Shown here: one piece after another, positions 11,401 to 23,386 of the stretch
Layout: each line of letters opens with the position of its first letter
Position numbering within the stretch: position 1 is the stretch's first letter
Assembly: GCA_000750105.3 (NCBI GenBank)
Contig: JPHH03000002.1
Span: forward strand, 1-64,000
Direction of reading: 5' to 3'
Source: Tolypocladium sp. Sup5 PDA-1
Taxonomy: Eukaryota; Ascomycota; Sordariomycetes; Hypocreales; Ophiocordycipitaceae
DNA length: 64,000 nucleotides
Made by a program: the position numbers and the translations under genes
The notes under the pieces: generated by a model
Database searches by the model: none
Seen by the model: only the letters and a program-made list of their open reading frames with translations
Told to the model about the DNA's origin: nothing

Positions 11401-12623
11401 GTTCTCAGAGGCCTTACGTCAAGCTTAGCACAGTGGATTTGAGCTTGGCTGATTACCTCTGGGTTGTATGTGACCTCCTTTGCGCGGGCACCTTACTCCC
11501 ACGGTGCAATGAGAACGACAAACGACGGAGCTTAAATACCCGTATACCGCCGTCTTAGCTAGGGCAGACCCAACGCTTCGAATTCTATCCCCGGTTGCGA
11601 TTGTCCTCGAATCGGAGCTGTCCTCATGCTCATCCAGAGGCGCAGAGAGATGCAGGCCGAACATCCAGAGCCAAAACTCCGGGCAACGACAGCGCCGTAA
11701 TACCGTTCAACAACCAGTGGTACAGAAACAGGCGAACAATTCGCATTCAGAAAAGGTGTTGATGCATTCCACTTTGGCATCATCTCCACACTCTCCTCGC
11801 GTTCTCTCTCAGCGCCCACTTCACGATCCATCGTGAGCAGATGCAGTCCGCGAATGACACCACGGGTACAAGGCCTTGTACTTTTACCAAGGTGACCTGT
11901 TTAGTAATGGGAAACTGTCAATGGTTGGATCATCGTAGTGTATTATGTCAAGGTCTGACTGCTCTTGGTATAGACTTCTCAACTCTTCCTCAGACCTGTC
12001 TTGACGCGTCCCACTTTCCACAACTCTCCGGGCCGTTTTCGATTTTTTTTTTAATTCTGTCTTCCTGGATGGCGTATATAACCCCCTTCGCTCTCAGAGT
12101 GCCCGGCGTGAAAAGCCGTTTACCGGGCGAAGAGAGTCGGACGCACACAGACAGGCTACCGAGGGACATGGAAAACCGTCAAGTAATACAACCGCCCTTC
12201 GCCAACAACCAGAAGCTTGTCAGTAAAGCCGAACTATAGTGCAAAGAATCCTTCAGCTCGCAGAGGAAAGAAAATAAACAAAGGCAAGGAAAAGAGGTAT
12301 CGCATCAGGCAGTCCCCCCTCCTGGGTCACTAAGGTACTGCTGACAACCGGGCTTTAGTCCCGGGGGTGTGTCGCCGGAGGCTTGGTCGTCGGAATTTTC
12401 CCACAAGCAAAAGAAAAAAAAGGGTTATTTATGTGAGAAGGTACGTTTCGTCACTTCGTCCTGCGTACGCCGGTACTCGCATGCTATATGGGCGTGATCG
12501 GGTTCTCCGAGATTGGCGGGCAAAATGTTCGTTCGAATGCAGATTGTTAAAGAGGTCGTGGCGGCGGTACTGGAGTCGATATATCCAGACAGGACATCCA
12601 TCGTGATCGCAGACGAATGGTAC
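8418..12623. other. Large intergenic region between phosducin-like and G-beta genes
   Basis: 4.2 kb without a gene I can support. The right end should be the 3' untranslated region of G-beta; the left end is the phosducin-like promoter. A 228-codon plus-strand frame at 9215-9901 and a 132-codon frame at 11841-12239 have low-complexity or erratic composition, so I rejected them. Confidence 0.5.
8511..8537. repeat. GT/GC-rich microsatellite in the leader of the phosducin-like gene
   Basis: A run of CGTG/TGTG units about 95-120 nt upstream of the start codon at 8417. Alternating purine-pyrimidine composition. Confidence 0.8.
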
Positions 12624-14017
12624 TTAGTAGGCCCAGATTTTCAGCTGTCGCAAAGTTAGCTGACATTCACTCGCAGACAAAGGGTTGCAATGGTGTCGAT
12701 CATGCGGCAGCTGCATCGAGCAATGCCATGCATGTATGGGTCGAGCACTCACCAAAGAATCCCATGAGCCTGTGCACAAGCTTATGCCGTCGTTGCTGAC
12801 GCCCAAGCAGCTGACTCTGTTCTCGTGACCGACAAGAGACCCGACCTTCTCGCCTCGGGTAACATCCCAAACCTACAAAGCTAGTCAGCACCGCCGGCAT
12901 GATGCAAGGACATTCCCAAGCGCGTGAAATTTCTCGTACCTTGCATTCGAAATCATCGTAGCCGGCGAACAGCAGTCGGCCGGAAACAGAGGTTGCAACG
13001 GATGTGATGCCGCAGAGGATGGACTCGGACTGGGTGATACTTGGTCAGCTAGGCGGACGACATCACATGCGCGAATTTCCACTTACGCCATAGACGTTCA
13101 ATTCGCGGTCGGCGCGAATATCGAAAAGCCGGCAAGTGGCGTCGTCAGATCCGGTGACGAATGAGTGGCCATCGGGGAAGAACTGGATCGCGTTAATGTC
13201 GGATTCGTGGCCGGCAAAGGTCTGAACCGCCTTGCCGGCACGGATGTCCCACAACTTGGCAAAGGCGTCGCAGGCGCCCGAGATGAAGGTGTTCTGGTTG
13301 GTCGGGTTAAGGCTGATACTCATGACGTCGCCGAGGTGGTCGGCGAACTCGGTGACCTTTTGGCCCGTCTCGATATCCCACTTCATGCAGGTCATGTCCC
13401 CGGAAGAGGTCAGGATGGCGCGGTCGTTGATGAAGCGACAGCACGAGAGGTAGCCGGCGTGGCCGGAGAGCTCCCTGGCAACGCGCGTGGGACCGTCGCG
13501 CTGCTGGTTGAGGTTGTAGATGGAGCAGATGTTGTCGAGGCCGCCGCAGGCAACAAAGTTCCCGCTCGGGGCGTAAGCGCAGGTCATGACCCAGGAGGAG
13601 CGCAAGGGTATCGCGTGGACTTTGTTGGTGGTGTAGGCATCCCAAATGATGAGCTTGCCGTCCTGGGAGGCGGAAACGAGGTGTCTTCGGTCGGTGGACC
13701 AGTGCATGGCGTAGATCTTGGCCAGGTGGCCCTTGAGCGTGCGCTTGGCCTTCATGAGCTGGTTCTTGGGGATGGGCTCATGCGCCTGCTGGGCGACTGC
13801 GCGGACTGCAGGGGGGGGGTAAAAACAGCACGGTCAGCATCGCGGAAAGCTTGCAAAGGAGGGGGTCGGCATCAATTGGGCACGTACGCGTGGTGTCGGA
13901 CAGCTCGTCCTTCTTCCGCTTGATGCGGTCCTTGAGCGTCTCAGCCTCGCGACGCGCCTGCTGGATCCGCGCCTGCATGGCCTCGGGGGACACATCGTTG
14001 GCGCCCTGCGAATTCAT
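12624..14017 (-). CDS. Heterotrimeric G-protein beta subunit (WD40)
   Basis: Partners G-gamma and G-alpha subunits at the plasma membrane in pheromone, nutrient and morphogenetic signalling. Exons (minus): 14017-13888, 13805-13087, 13029-12940, 12872-12753, 12644-12624. All introns are GT..AG, phases close, and the product is 359 aa, the normal length for fungal G-beta. Residues about 13-43 form the heptad coiled coil that pairs with G-gamma (MQARIQQARREAETLKDRIK). Seven WD40 blades follow, from HLAKIYAMHWSTDRRHLVSA to the last LKIWAY; blades such as GHAGYLSCCRFINDRAILTS and GHESDINAIQFFPDGHSFVT are almost diagnostic. The last exon codes only six residues plus stop, a feature easily missed by gene finders. 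The 5' neighbour region is unusually long (3.9 kb). Confidence 0.97.
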
Positions 14018-17000
14018 CGTGAGTGACCCTCGGCGGCGAGACGAGAAGAGACGGGATGAGACGAGGCAGCTCGGCGGCGAGGTCGGGGACGGAGGAGGAG
14101 GAGGCGGAGGCGGATGGGCCGAAAGGGAGCGTCGTCGGGTCGGGCGATGGAGTTGGCAAGTTGAGTGTGGAGAGGCGGAGAAGGAGAGAAGAGAGGAGAT
14201 GCGGTGGTGGTGGTTGGTGTGGTGGGAGCAGGTGGTGGTGATTGATTGTTGGTCAGTTTAGGGGGAGGAGGGGAGGGAATGCGGGCGGGCCAGCCTCGAG
14301 CTCCCGGGGCGGCTGCTCACTGTACGTACTCGTAGTAGGAGCAGTTGGAGCAGCTTGCAGCGCACCTCAGCTTGGAGGCGTTGAGGGCCTCTTTCATTCG
14401 GCGGATAGGGAGCTGGGCCTAGGCGGATTTTTGGTGGGCGGGCAACGCGAGCACGGGAGCCAGCAACCACGATACTCGGAGCAGCGGCAGCAGCAACAGC
14501 ATGCAAGCTCCTTCGTGACGGGCGGGTAGCCTGTTCACTATCTAGGTACGCGGGCGGTTAATTTGGCATGGAAGGCCGGCGATGCAGCGCAAAGAACTTG
14601 GAGGCAAAAGAGCGCAGACTTGCTGGTGCCCGAGGCGGGAGGTGGGTGGTCCCTATGGGTGTCTGGTGGTGGGCGGCTCTTGGATTGGCAAAGGTGGAGG
14701 CGCAGAGGAAATGATTACCCGTCTCTGCTGGGGTTGGCGGCCCTCCACACGCCGGACCCAGTGTCGAATTGGGGCTGGTCGATGGGCCGTAGCCCGTACC
14801 TAGGGGCCTCCCTGGGGTTGGGGCGCCGCCTCCGGTGCACCGCTAGCGACAAACGGCCTCTGTAGTCCCGCGATAGCGCACAGTCCCTGGCCGACAGTGG
14901 GAGCTCTGCCCTGCAGGCGTCCAGGCAAGTACCCGTGCTTGCCGTGCTTCCAGTCTCCCAAGCATGGAATCCATCCAAAACCACCCGAAGCCGCTGTACA
15001 GTAGGCACAACACACCCGGGCTCGTGTTGCTGACCACAATTGTGAACAAAGCGGGGCCAATAATAACAACAACTGCGGCGCATGCGATGTGATGCTTGTC
15101 CAAGAAGCTTGTGCACTCTCCCGTCCTCGCTCGACTGCAGGTGCCGTACGGACTGCTGGACACAAGACGCGGCCCGCAGCGACTAAGCGTCACAGTGCGC
15201 GACTGCTCAGATGCCACTAACTGGTCCCTGTCAATGTCAGGTACGAAGTACTTTGCTCGTTCCTGCACCTTGCCTCATATTACACTGTACAGTACATACG
15301 GACTACGAAGCTCAAGGTATTCGTACGGACTATCAAGTGCGCTCACCTCACTTTCCCAACTGGTACTTCGTAGTTGGCTGGAGATGCAAGCCTCTCCCGG
15401 CAGCTGCTGGGGAGAGACGCAGTGGGCAAGTGGGCTGGTGGGGCAGGTTCGAGCGTGGAGCTCGAGTCTTTGATGGAAGCTCCAGACTCCAGTCGTCTGA
15501 AGTTGAATTTCCACATTCTGACCATTGAAGCGCACCTTGCGTCAGCCTGGCCACAGCCATGGTCATGGGTTCCGCGCCGTGCACACCGACCCATTCGATC
15601 TGCAGAGCTCCATCGAGGATTTGAGGGAGCATTCGAGCAAAACGGCTGCCATGCAGTCGTCGAGAGCCTCGCCGCGCACAAAGATGGCTGTTCTCTCTGC
15701 AACGGGTGAGAGCGAGGTGGCACAGCATAGCCGCCCGCTGCTGGACTGGATAAGGTAGTTGGATATCTAACCACCAACCAACCTCGACCATCATCAATCA
15801 CAGCGGCAGGTCATTATTACAGGTGGGACGCTGTGTACCTAAAATACGAGTACATACGACCTGCAATACCGAACCCGCCGAGATGGACACCCGCCAAACG
15901 CAGCGGCAACGCTACCGACTCGGACCAAACAATGCTACTACAGGCACATCCTGTTGTTGCCTGGCATGTCAACAACCGCCGTAATGGCCTTGCAGGCCTG
16001 CCCAGTGACCGTGGCTCGCCCGATTTGCCTGTCGCGCATCGGACTGACGCAGTGACGACAGCGCACCAGCGGCGGACGACTGCAAGCTGCCAGGTTCCAG
16101 GCTGGGCCCCGTCTCGCCCGCTATCAGTACGTACAGCCTTTCCCCAGCTCGTTTATCTATGATCACGGCAACCTGTTGATCCCTTCGGCATTTCTGATCA
16201 CCTCACTCGCTGGCGGCTTCGATCGGTTGTGCGACCACAAAGTCCAGAGCGCCTCTCCAGCTCCAGCTCCAGCTCCAGTTCGATACCCGGACGAGGCCGC
16301 CCGGCTGCCATTAATTTGCCTGGCGAAATAGGAGACAATTTGCAACTCTGCATCATGGCCCACCGCGAGCCCACCATCTCGTCCAAATGGCAGGCTTCCC
16401 TGGCCCTCCACCGCGGGCGTTTAGGCCCCTGCTCGCCTTGATGGCGGTACGTCGAGCTCTAGCGCATTGTTGCCCGAGCTGATGCCGCTTCTTGGCTAGA
16501 TGTGTCTGGTCAGTACCACTGTCTGCCGCCTTGGTTAACACGCCTAGGTAAGCCGTGGTTGTACTATTGGTACAACCGCCCGCTGCAAGACGCAGATGCC
16601 CACAAGCCAATTTCGGAGTCGCTCTCCCAAGGACAGAGCTAGCGATCCTGTTTGCTGCGGCCCACCTCATTGGCGTCGCACTGTGCCCAGAAGTCGCTCC
16701 CAGAGTGAGCAAGCAAGTATTAGACTCCCGTCGCGTCCACCAGAATGATGAAGGACCTGTCTACGGACTACGTTTTGGTGAGAGACCAAGGCCTGCTTGT
16801 CCAGGTGCGACGTGCCGACGGCATCAAGGAGAAACATTGCAAGCTGGACCACGAATGGCACGCTCTCCTCCTCCAGGGACCTCGTCGAAGACTGGCCGGT
16901 CTGCCGATGCTGACCGCCGACAGTCTCCAATGTGAGCACATGTCTCAAAGGCCACTCTGCTCTGGGGTGAAGAGATTTGACTTTGCGCTCTCTGCCTCGT

Positions 17001-17920
17001 CAGGACGATGTCTCTCGGGAGCCTGCAATCCGTGGTGCGAAGGAGGGAGTGTCGCAATGACTCCGCCGCTAGGGGGTGAGGCCCCCGTGGATAGTTTTAT
17101 TTGCTGGAGCCAGAAAGGTCCAAATACCTTAGGTAGTACTCCGTATCCATGGTGCCCTTGGCATTGATTCTCCCCGTGGTGAATTCGAATGATTGGAGCT
17201 GGTAAAGCATTGGTTACTGCTGCGAGTATCACTATTCGATACTACGTTGTATAGACGTCCTGCAGGCAGGCGACCGACATATAACACCGGGGGGGGGGGG
17301 CCTTTGCGAATGCTCAAACATCTACGGATAGGCACATAATGACAGTCTCTGTGCTGCGCCGGCACCGCCTTTCCCAGAGCCTTTCCGAACACTGCTTTTG
17401 ACAAGATCGTTGAAGAAGACCATGCATAGCTCTTGATTCGCTATGATGAGTGTGGCAGCGACAAAACTGCACTGACGAGTCGAGACCCGATCTGACACTG
17501 TTCCCGAGATATCTGGCGGGTCACGGCCGAAGCTACATATGGAGTACCTCGACCTAGGCTCTCCATTCCAAATGAGGACATCTTCTGACGCGCCACCGGA
17601 GGGTTTCTTCTGCCATTAATTTCGTATCCTTCCAGAAGCCGACTGTTCCATCATAGCGCCTGATTCCTACGATGCCGGGTGCCGTCCAGACCCGAGGAGA
17701 GATGGGCGATATCGAATTGCGAATAAACATGCCACAGTTTCATCCCATTTACTTGCACCAACGTCCTGCGCCGATACGTGTAGGACACGACGAGCTTCGT
17801 CATCGATTTGATTACCCGGCGGTTCTATCTCATCTACCAGGCCCTGAGCGAGTTTCTAGATTTTATGTTACCGTCTCCGATTTCCTCATTTCTTGTCGTT
17901 TCTTTCCTTACGCCGCGGCA
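14018..17920. other. 3.9-kb intergenic region upstream of G-beta
   Basis: Holds the G-beta promoter and, at its far end, the 3' side of acetoacetyl-CoA synthetase. The first 250 bases are purine-rich GGAG/GAGG repeats. Several GTAC-centred short motifs occur (15241-15251, 15322-15332, 15363-15373, 17135-17145). No frame on either strand looks like a protein gene. Confidence 0.5.
16255..16278. repeat. CTCCAG hexamer repeat, four copies
   Basis: Four perfect tandem copies of CTCCAG in the intergenic region between G-beta and acetoacetyl-CoA synthetase. Confidence 0.8.
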
Positions 17921-20207
17921 TTAGTGGCTCTTTGCCCAGTCCTTAAACCAGGCCAGTGCCTGTGGGTTCGCAACACTGGCATTGGTTTTGACGTCCGTGC
18001 CAGAGAGTATCTGCTTCACGGCAACCTCGATCCTGGATGTTCTTGTTAGCACACTAATGTCTACCACAGGAGAGCTGATGTCGAACTTACTTCTTGCCGT
18101 TGCTGGTCTTGGGAATGCCGCCTCTGCATTCCTCCACAACGCCGGGGACGTGCCTTGGGCTCAGCTCGCCGCGGATCTTGGCCTTGATCTGGGCCTTTAA
18201 CTCTTCGCTGAAAGTCTTGCCCTCAGCCATGACGACGAAGAGGCAGACGGTCTCGTCCATGTCCGTCGCCCTGCGCCGCCCTACGCAGACCGCATCCTCC
18301 ACCTCCGACGCGAAGAAGCGGGTGAGGATGTTGTAAATCTCTGCCGACCCGAAACGCACCCCGGCCGGTTTCAGGACACCGTCAGACCTGCCGAGCATGA
18401 CGAGGCTCCCGGTCGCTGGATCTGGGATCTTGACAAAGTCTCCGTGATGCCAGACCGCGCCTTTGACCCCACAGACGTCTTCGAATCGCTCGAAATACGC
18501 CGCCTGGTACTTGCTGTCACCGTTGGTGCCGAAGAAAGTAAGAGGCTGGCAAGGGAAAGGCTTGACGCAGACCAAGTCCCCAGGCTCGCCGGCTGGGACC
18601 TCCTCTCCAGAGATCGAGTCCACCACTCGGATATCCATGCCGAGACCGGCGCACTGGATCTCACCAGTGCGGACGGGAAGCAACGGGCATGGGGCTCCGA
18701 AGAGCGAGATGATGTCTGTGCCACCGGTGATGGAGGCCAGGTTGACGGCCTTGGGGAACGCCTCGTACACGAACTTGAAGGTGGAGGGAGGCAAGGGGGA
18801 GGCAGTGGAGTAGATGGCTTGCAGATGCGACAGATCGATGTCGGTTTCCTGGACAGGGCGGACGTTGTTCGCCTCGAGGGCCGTGAGGTAAGCCGCGGAG
18901 GTGCCGAAATGGGTGATTTTGAGGTCGGAGAGGACCCGGGGCAGAGACAGGTAAGAGTTTGGTCGGAATGGTGATCCCGAGTAGAGGACGAGAGTAGCGC
19001 CGGCAGCCAGGGCGCCAATGCTCCAGTGCCACATCATCCAGGATGTGGTGGTGTAGTAGAGCATGCGAGAGGACGACGAGAGCGAGCAGTGGAGCACGTG
19101 CTCTTTCTTGTGCTGCAGCAGGGTGCCAAGGGCAGTGTGAACGATGGCCTTGGGCAGGCCAGTCGTGCCGCTGGAGTAGAGGATGTAGAGGGGATGAGAG
19201 GGAGGAAGCTGCTCAAACTTGAGAGGCTCGGAGGCGGCGCCGCTCAAGAAGGAGGCATAGTCGAGGGCCTTGACGCCTTGCGACTCGAGATCGGAGATGC
19301 CAAGATCGCTCTTGATGTTGTTGATGACGACGACGGTCTCCAGACCGCCCTCCTTGAGCTTAGACACGATCTCGCTGGTCTTGACTGTGCTGGACCACTC
19401 CTTGCCATTGTACACCGTGCCGTTGTCGGCGAACAGCACCTTTGGGGCAATCTGGCACAGCCGGTCGAGGACAGCCGAGACGCCGTTGTCCGGGCTGATG
19501 CCGGTCCAGATGGCGCCGACGGACGCGGCCCCGAGCATGGCGACGAGGGCCTCGACATGGTTGGAGACGTAGCCGGCAACGACATCACCGGGACGGAGGC
19601 CTGAGGCGCGGAGGGCGTTGCCGCACTGGCGGACGGCCTCGCGGAGCTCGGCCCAGGAGGTCGAGCGCAGGTCGCCCGGGAGCTCGGTGGTGGTGATGAC
19701 AGCGGCGGCGGAGGGGTCGAGGGGCGTCTCCGTCGGAGGGAAGAGGAGGTTTTCGGCGAAGTTGAGGCGGGCGGAGGAGAAGAAGTCGGGGCGAGGGTAC
19801 ATGGGGGCATTGGCAGGGAGAGCCTGTCAAGAGCAACGTGTAAGTTGTCGTGGACATCGGACAATGGGGATATATGCGCTGTCGCATGCGTTGCTGACAC
19901 GCGCCGCGTCCTCGGGAAACAAACACATCGATAAGGAGAAGCACCAAGCATTGGGGTGTAGTTCATCCCGAGAGCCACGCACCTTGTCAGCCTTCTTGGA
20001 GGCAACAACGCCGACAAAGTCCCAGACCTCCTCCCAGAAGGGCGAGACGTTGTCGACAGACCACTTGAACAGGTCCGGGTATCCATCCAGCGTCAGTCCG
20101 TGCTTCTTGTTGACGCGCTGGAGGAACTGCCACATGGGCGTCGATGCAGGGCCCGGATGCCGCCATAGCTCCTCCGAAGCACGGTGGCCGTTGACGAGCT
20201 CGCCCAT
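17921..20207 (-). CDS. Acetoacetyl-CoA synthetase
   Basis: ATP-dependent activation of acetoacetate to acetoacetyl-CoA in the cytosol (adenylate-forming enzyme family, ANL superfamily). Exons (minus): 20207-19983, 19823-18091, 18032-17921; GT..AG introns; 689 aa, normal for the family. The N-terminal exon has the acyl-CoA synthetase cap region (WQFLQRVNKKHGL; WEEVWDFVGV). The linker motif RPDFFSSARLNFAENLLFP follows at about 85-104. The P-loop A3 motif SSGTTGLPK lies at 292-300. Further motifs are GGTDIISLF, the A7-like HHGDF, and MLGRSDGVLKPAGVRFGSAEIY. The catalytic lysine motif SNGKK at about 650 is split by the last intron, and the splice restores it, which supports the exon model. I start at the ATG at 20207. 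Could only otherwise be a close acetyl-CoA synthetase paralogue, but the N-terminal and C-terminal sequences favour acetoacetate. Confidence 0.94.
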
Positions 20208-23200
20208 TGTCACGTTTGGTCACGTTTCGAGGCCGTGCTGTAGATGAAGGTGGGCGGATGTATGGCGGGGGAGGGGCAGGCAGGTGAGACGATAGTCACG
20301 ATACCTTGCCCGATTGTAAAGGACGGCCTCTGGATAGGGGATACTGGAAGTGGGATTGCCTACAGGCCCATAATGCGCACAAAAGGGAGCCAGAGGTTGA
20401 TGCCTTAAAAAAACACAAGAGCTTGTGAGATTTACGTACGCATTCACTCTGGTACGCGGGCGACGAAAGAAATGTTGGGGACGGGATGTGTCAGTCAAAT
20501 CCCGAAAGTCGCGGCTATCTCGTTCCGAGGAAAGAGTCGCCCGTCGTGGCCCGGCGCAACCCGGCACGAAGAGGCTGGACCGAGAATGGGGTCCATTTTG
20601 GTGTGGCTGGGCGGATGTGGCTCGTGCAGACTGGGATTTGCTGGTCCCAACAAAGAACTGGATCCTCGGCCCTGGATCGACCGCGCAATCCCACCTTGGA
20701 AACAATATTTCTACTGGCGAGCTGTCAAAGTCAGAGATGCCGAATCACTGGCTGGAGAATGGTGCCGTCCATGCAGTGTAGGCCTGTAAATGCAGCCCGA
20801 GAATCCGTGGATGAGCAGCCTGGGTGATGACCCGAGCGTCCCCGCCTACGAGGGCAAAAGGTCATATCGTCAGGGCAAGTTTAGCTCCTCAAGTGTGTCG
20901 GCTGCTTTGTGAAAAACACACCGTGAATTATCCTCGGCATTTTGTAGGTTTTGGTCAATGTGCCCCGCGTGGTGCCGACTCCAGCTGGCAGATGGAGTCA
21001 ATTGAGTAGTCAGCCGCAACCTGTCATGAAGGAGGCAATGACGATATACGACGATTACGAGAAGCAGAACGACGACAAGAACGATGGCGGTGAGATGAGG
21101 AAGAACAGGGCCTTGACCTTACTGATATGAGGCCATCAATCATTCTAGATAGAGCGTCAATGTGAACCTACACGCGCCGGCAACTACACCGGAAACAAGA
21201 AGGAGGTTGAACACTCAAACAACTCCAAGGCCAGTACTTCGTAGAGCGGAACGGATGGGCATGCTCGTGTCACTGCTGCGTCAGAGATATTCCACGTCAT
21301 GGCCAAGACGGTGGCGCTCAAGTACGAGGGGGGCGGGAAGGACGGGAGGGTGAGATGCCGCTGGCGGCGGAGAGTATTGAGGTGATGGAGAGGGCAATTA
21401 GATGCGTTCGAGAGGGGGTGATGAACGTAGCTTGTTGGGTTTCGAGAGGACCTGGCGGGTTTCTAGAAAAATGTTGAAGATGCTGATGAACGGGTATTGC
21501 GGATACTAGGTCGTCACTTGGAGATTCGGTTGCTTACCAGCAGACGAGGGAGACGGCAGTATTGGCGGAAGTGATGATGCAAATGAGCGTTACAGCAAAG
21601 ACGCGTACGTGAGAAACTGATTAAAATATGTCTGTAGTATATCGTCAAAATGCGACGAAAGGTGGTGGTTGGCGTTGGCGCTGTGATATCACAACGTTGG
21701 ATGCATGACGCCGTTGCATTCACATGCGGCCCGCCAAACGGGGACGAGCGGAGCAGACGGATACTCCAACAGCGACTACTGCAAGGGGCGCGCGAGCGTT
21801 ATGACGGCCGCGTCCCTCACTGGCCGTCTCTTGTCTCATTTGCTTGGTGGTGGTGTCTTGCTTCCCCGCCAGCAGCTGGGCGAGACCCTGACGGCACGAC
21901 TGAGTTGATATCTGACAGAGTGACGCAGCGAGGCCTCTCGTGACTGAAGTCATACTCCGGAAGTCCCCGTCAGCCATCGGGAGCCAGGACGGGCGGGATC
22001 GAAAGATCGAATTCCTGGACATGCCATCATCAATCTCCAGCTGACCCGTTAGGTTCTTGGCTCCGGTCCATCCGGAGGGCAGAGAAAAGCGTGACCCGCC
22101 CCGCTAAGATGCAGAAAGCTTTCCTCCCAAAATTGCGGGTGGAGCACGTTTATCTGGTGGTGGAGCTTAGTCATGTGGCATCGGCCTCACTGGTGACAGC
22201 GCTACGAGTACCGAGGCGGCCCCCACAGGCCCCCTAAAAACGCTCTCTGGAGGCGGCGACGACGGGGACCGTGACTGCGGCTGCTCCGGCGTACGAGTAG
22301 GTTCGCGTGAGAGCGCGTGCCAGTTTTTAGCCCCTGGAGTAGGCCGCCAGCCCGCCTTCATCTCAATCCCCTCGACTCCATCCACATCCACGGATCCAGA
22401 AAAACTTGGTCCTGCTTTTTTCCTGGCGCCCCCTGTTGAAGCTGACGGCCATCGATCCCTCCTTCGTGCTGCCTCGCCCTCGTTGCTGCGAGCACGTTCC
22501 TTTTTGGCTTCAATCTTCACCGGGGAGGGCCGCCTGCTCCGTTCGACATCGCCCTCTACCTCCTGCGCTGCTTGACCCGGAGGGAACCGACAGCAGTGTA
22601 TCGTACTTGTACGAGCGCGCCAGGCACAAGGCCAAGGGACTGCTGCGAACCAGTGACACACCACCACCACCACCACCACCACCACCACCGTCTCCTCCTC
22701 AGCTCCCACCGCCAACACCATCACGACTGTTGCATTTCGTGCCACGCGTCTTGAAGCCCTGCCTGCATTGAGTTGAACTCGGGCTCGCGACAGCTTATTG
22801 GTAAGTCAATTCACCTGCGTCTTGCGGCTTCCGTCTATTCCATCGTCGGCAGCGCCCTCCATAAGCCCCAATTGAGCTGTCGTGGCGTTGCTGCTGCGGC
22901 TCCTCGTCGCCCCTGTGCTTCGCAACCCGAGTCGTCATCACCTCAGCTTAGTTAGGGGGCGGGTGGTGGGCTTTGCTGCGCACCGCCTATTTTTGTTCCA
23001 TCTCTCGCCATACGTTGGCTGCGGGCATTGGCCTTCCGCTGTCCTGCCTGCTGTCCTACTCTGTTCGGCTGCAGGCGGGTTCGCATGGACCGCCGCTCTG
23101 CACCACCACCAACGCCGCCTTGCACATACTGGACTTTGTGTGTACATCACACCTCACACGTCCGTCGTGCAGCGCACCCGTCGATGGCTTCCCCTGGCAG

Positions 23201-23386
23201 ATTGACTTCCCCTCATCCAGTCCGCTAACCCCTCGCGACGTGCAGAACCCGGATCCACCTCCATCGCATCGCATACCAGCAGCTCGTCCGCTCGAAGCCG
23301 CCCAGCGCATCCTCATATTACAACCAGCCAGCCAGCTCCCGCGACCAAGTCCATTTCCTCGTCTGCACCTGCAACTGCTCGGAGAC
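20208..23386. other. 3.2-kb divergent intergenic region between acetoacetyl-CoA synthetase and LCB2
   Basis: Shared upstream region of two divergent genes. Contains the (ACC)n run at 22660-22689. The LCB2 reading frame stays open upstream to 22973 but has no ATG before 23387, so I treat that part as leader. Other frames are not convincing. Confidence 0.5.
22660..22689. repeat. (ACC)10 microsatellite
   Basis: Ten tandem ACC units, within the upstream region of LCB2. Confidence 0.85.

Noticed and set aside
20208..20213. Start of acetoacetyl-CoA synthetase two codons earlier (GTG at 20213)
   Set aside because: The first in-frame ATG is at 20207; a GTG start is not expected in a fungal nuclear gene.
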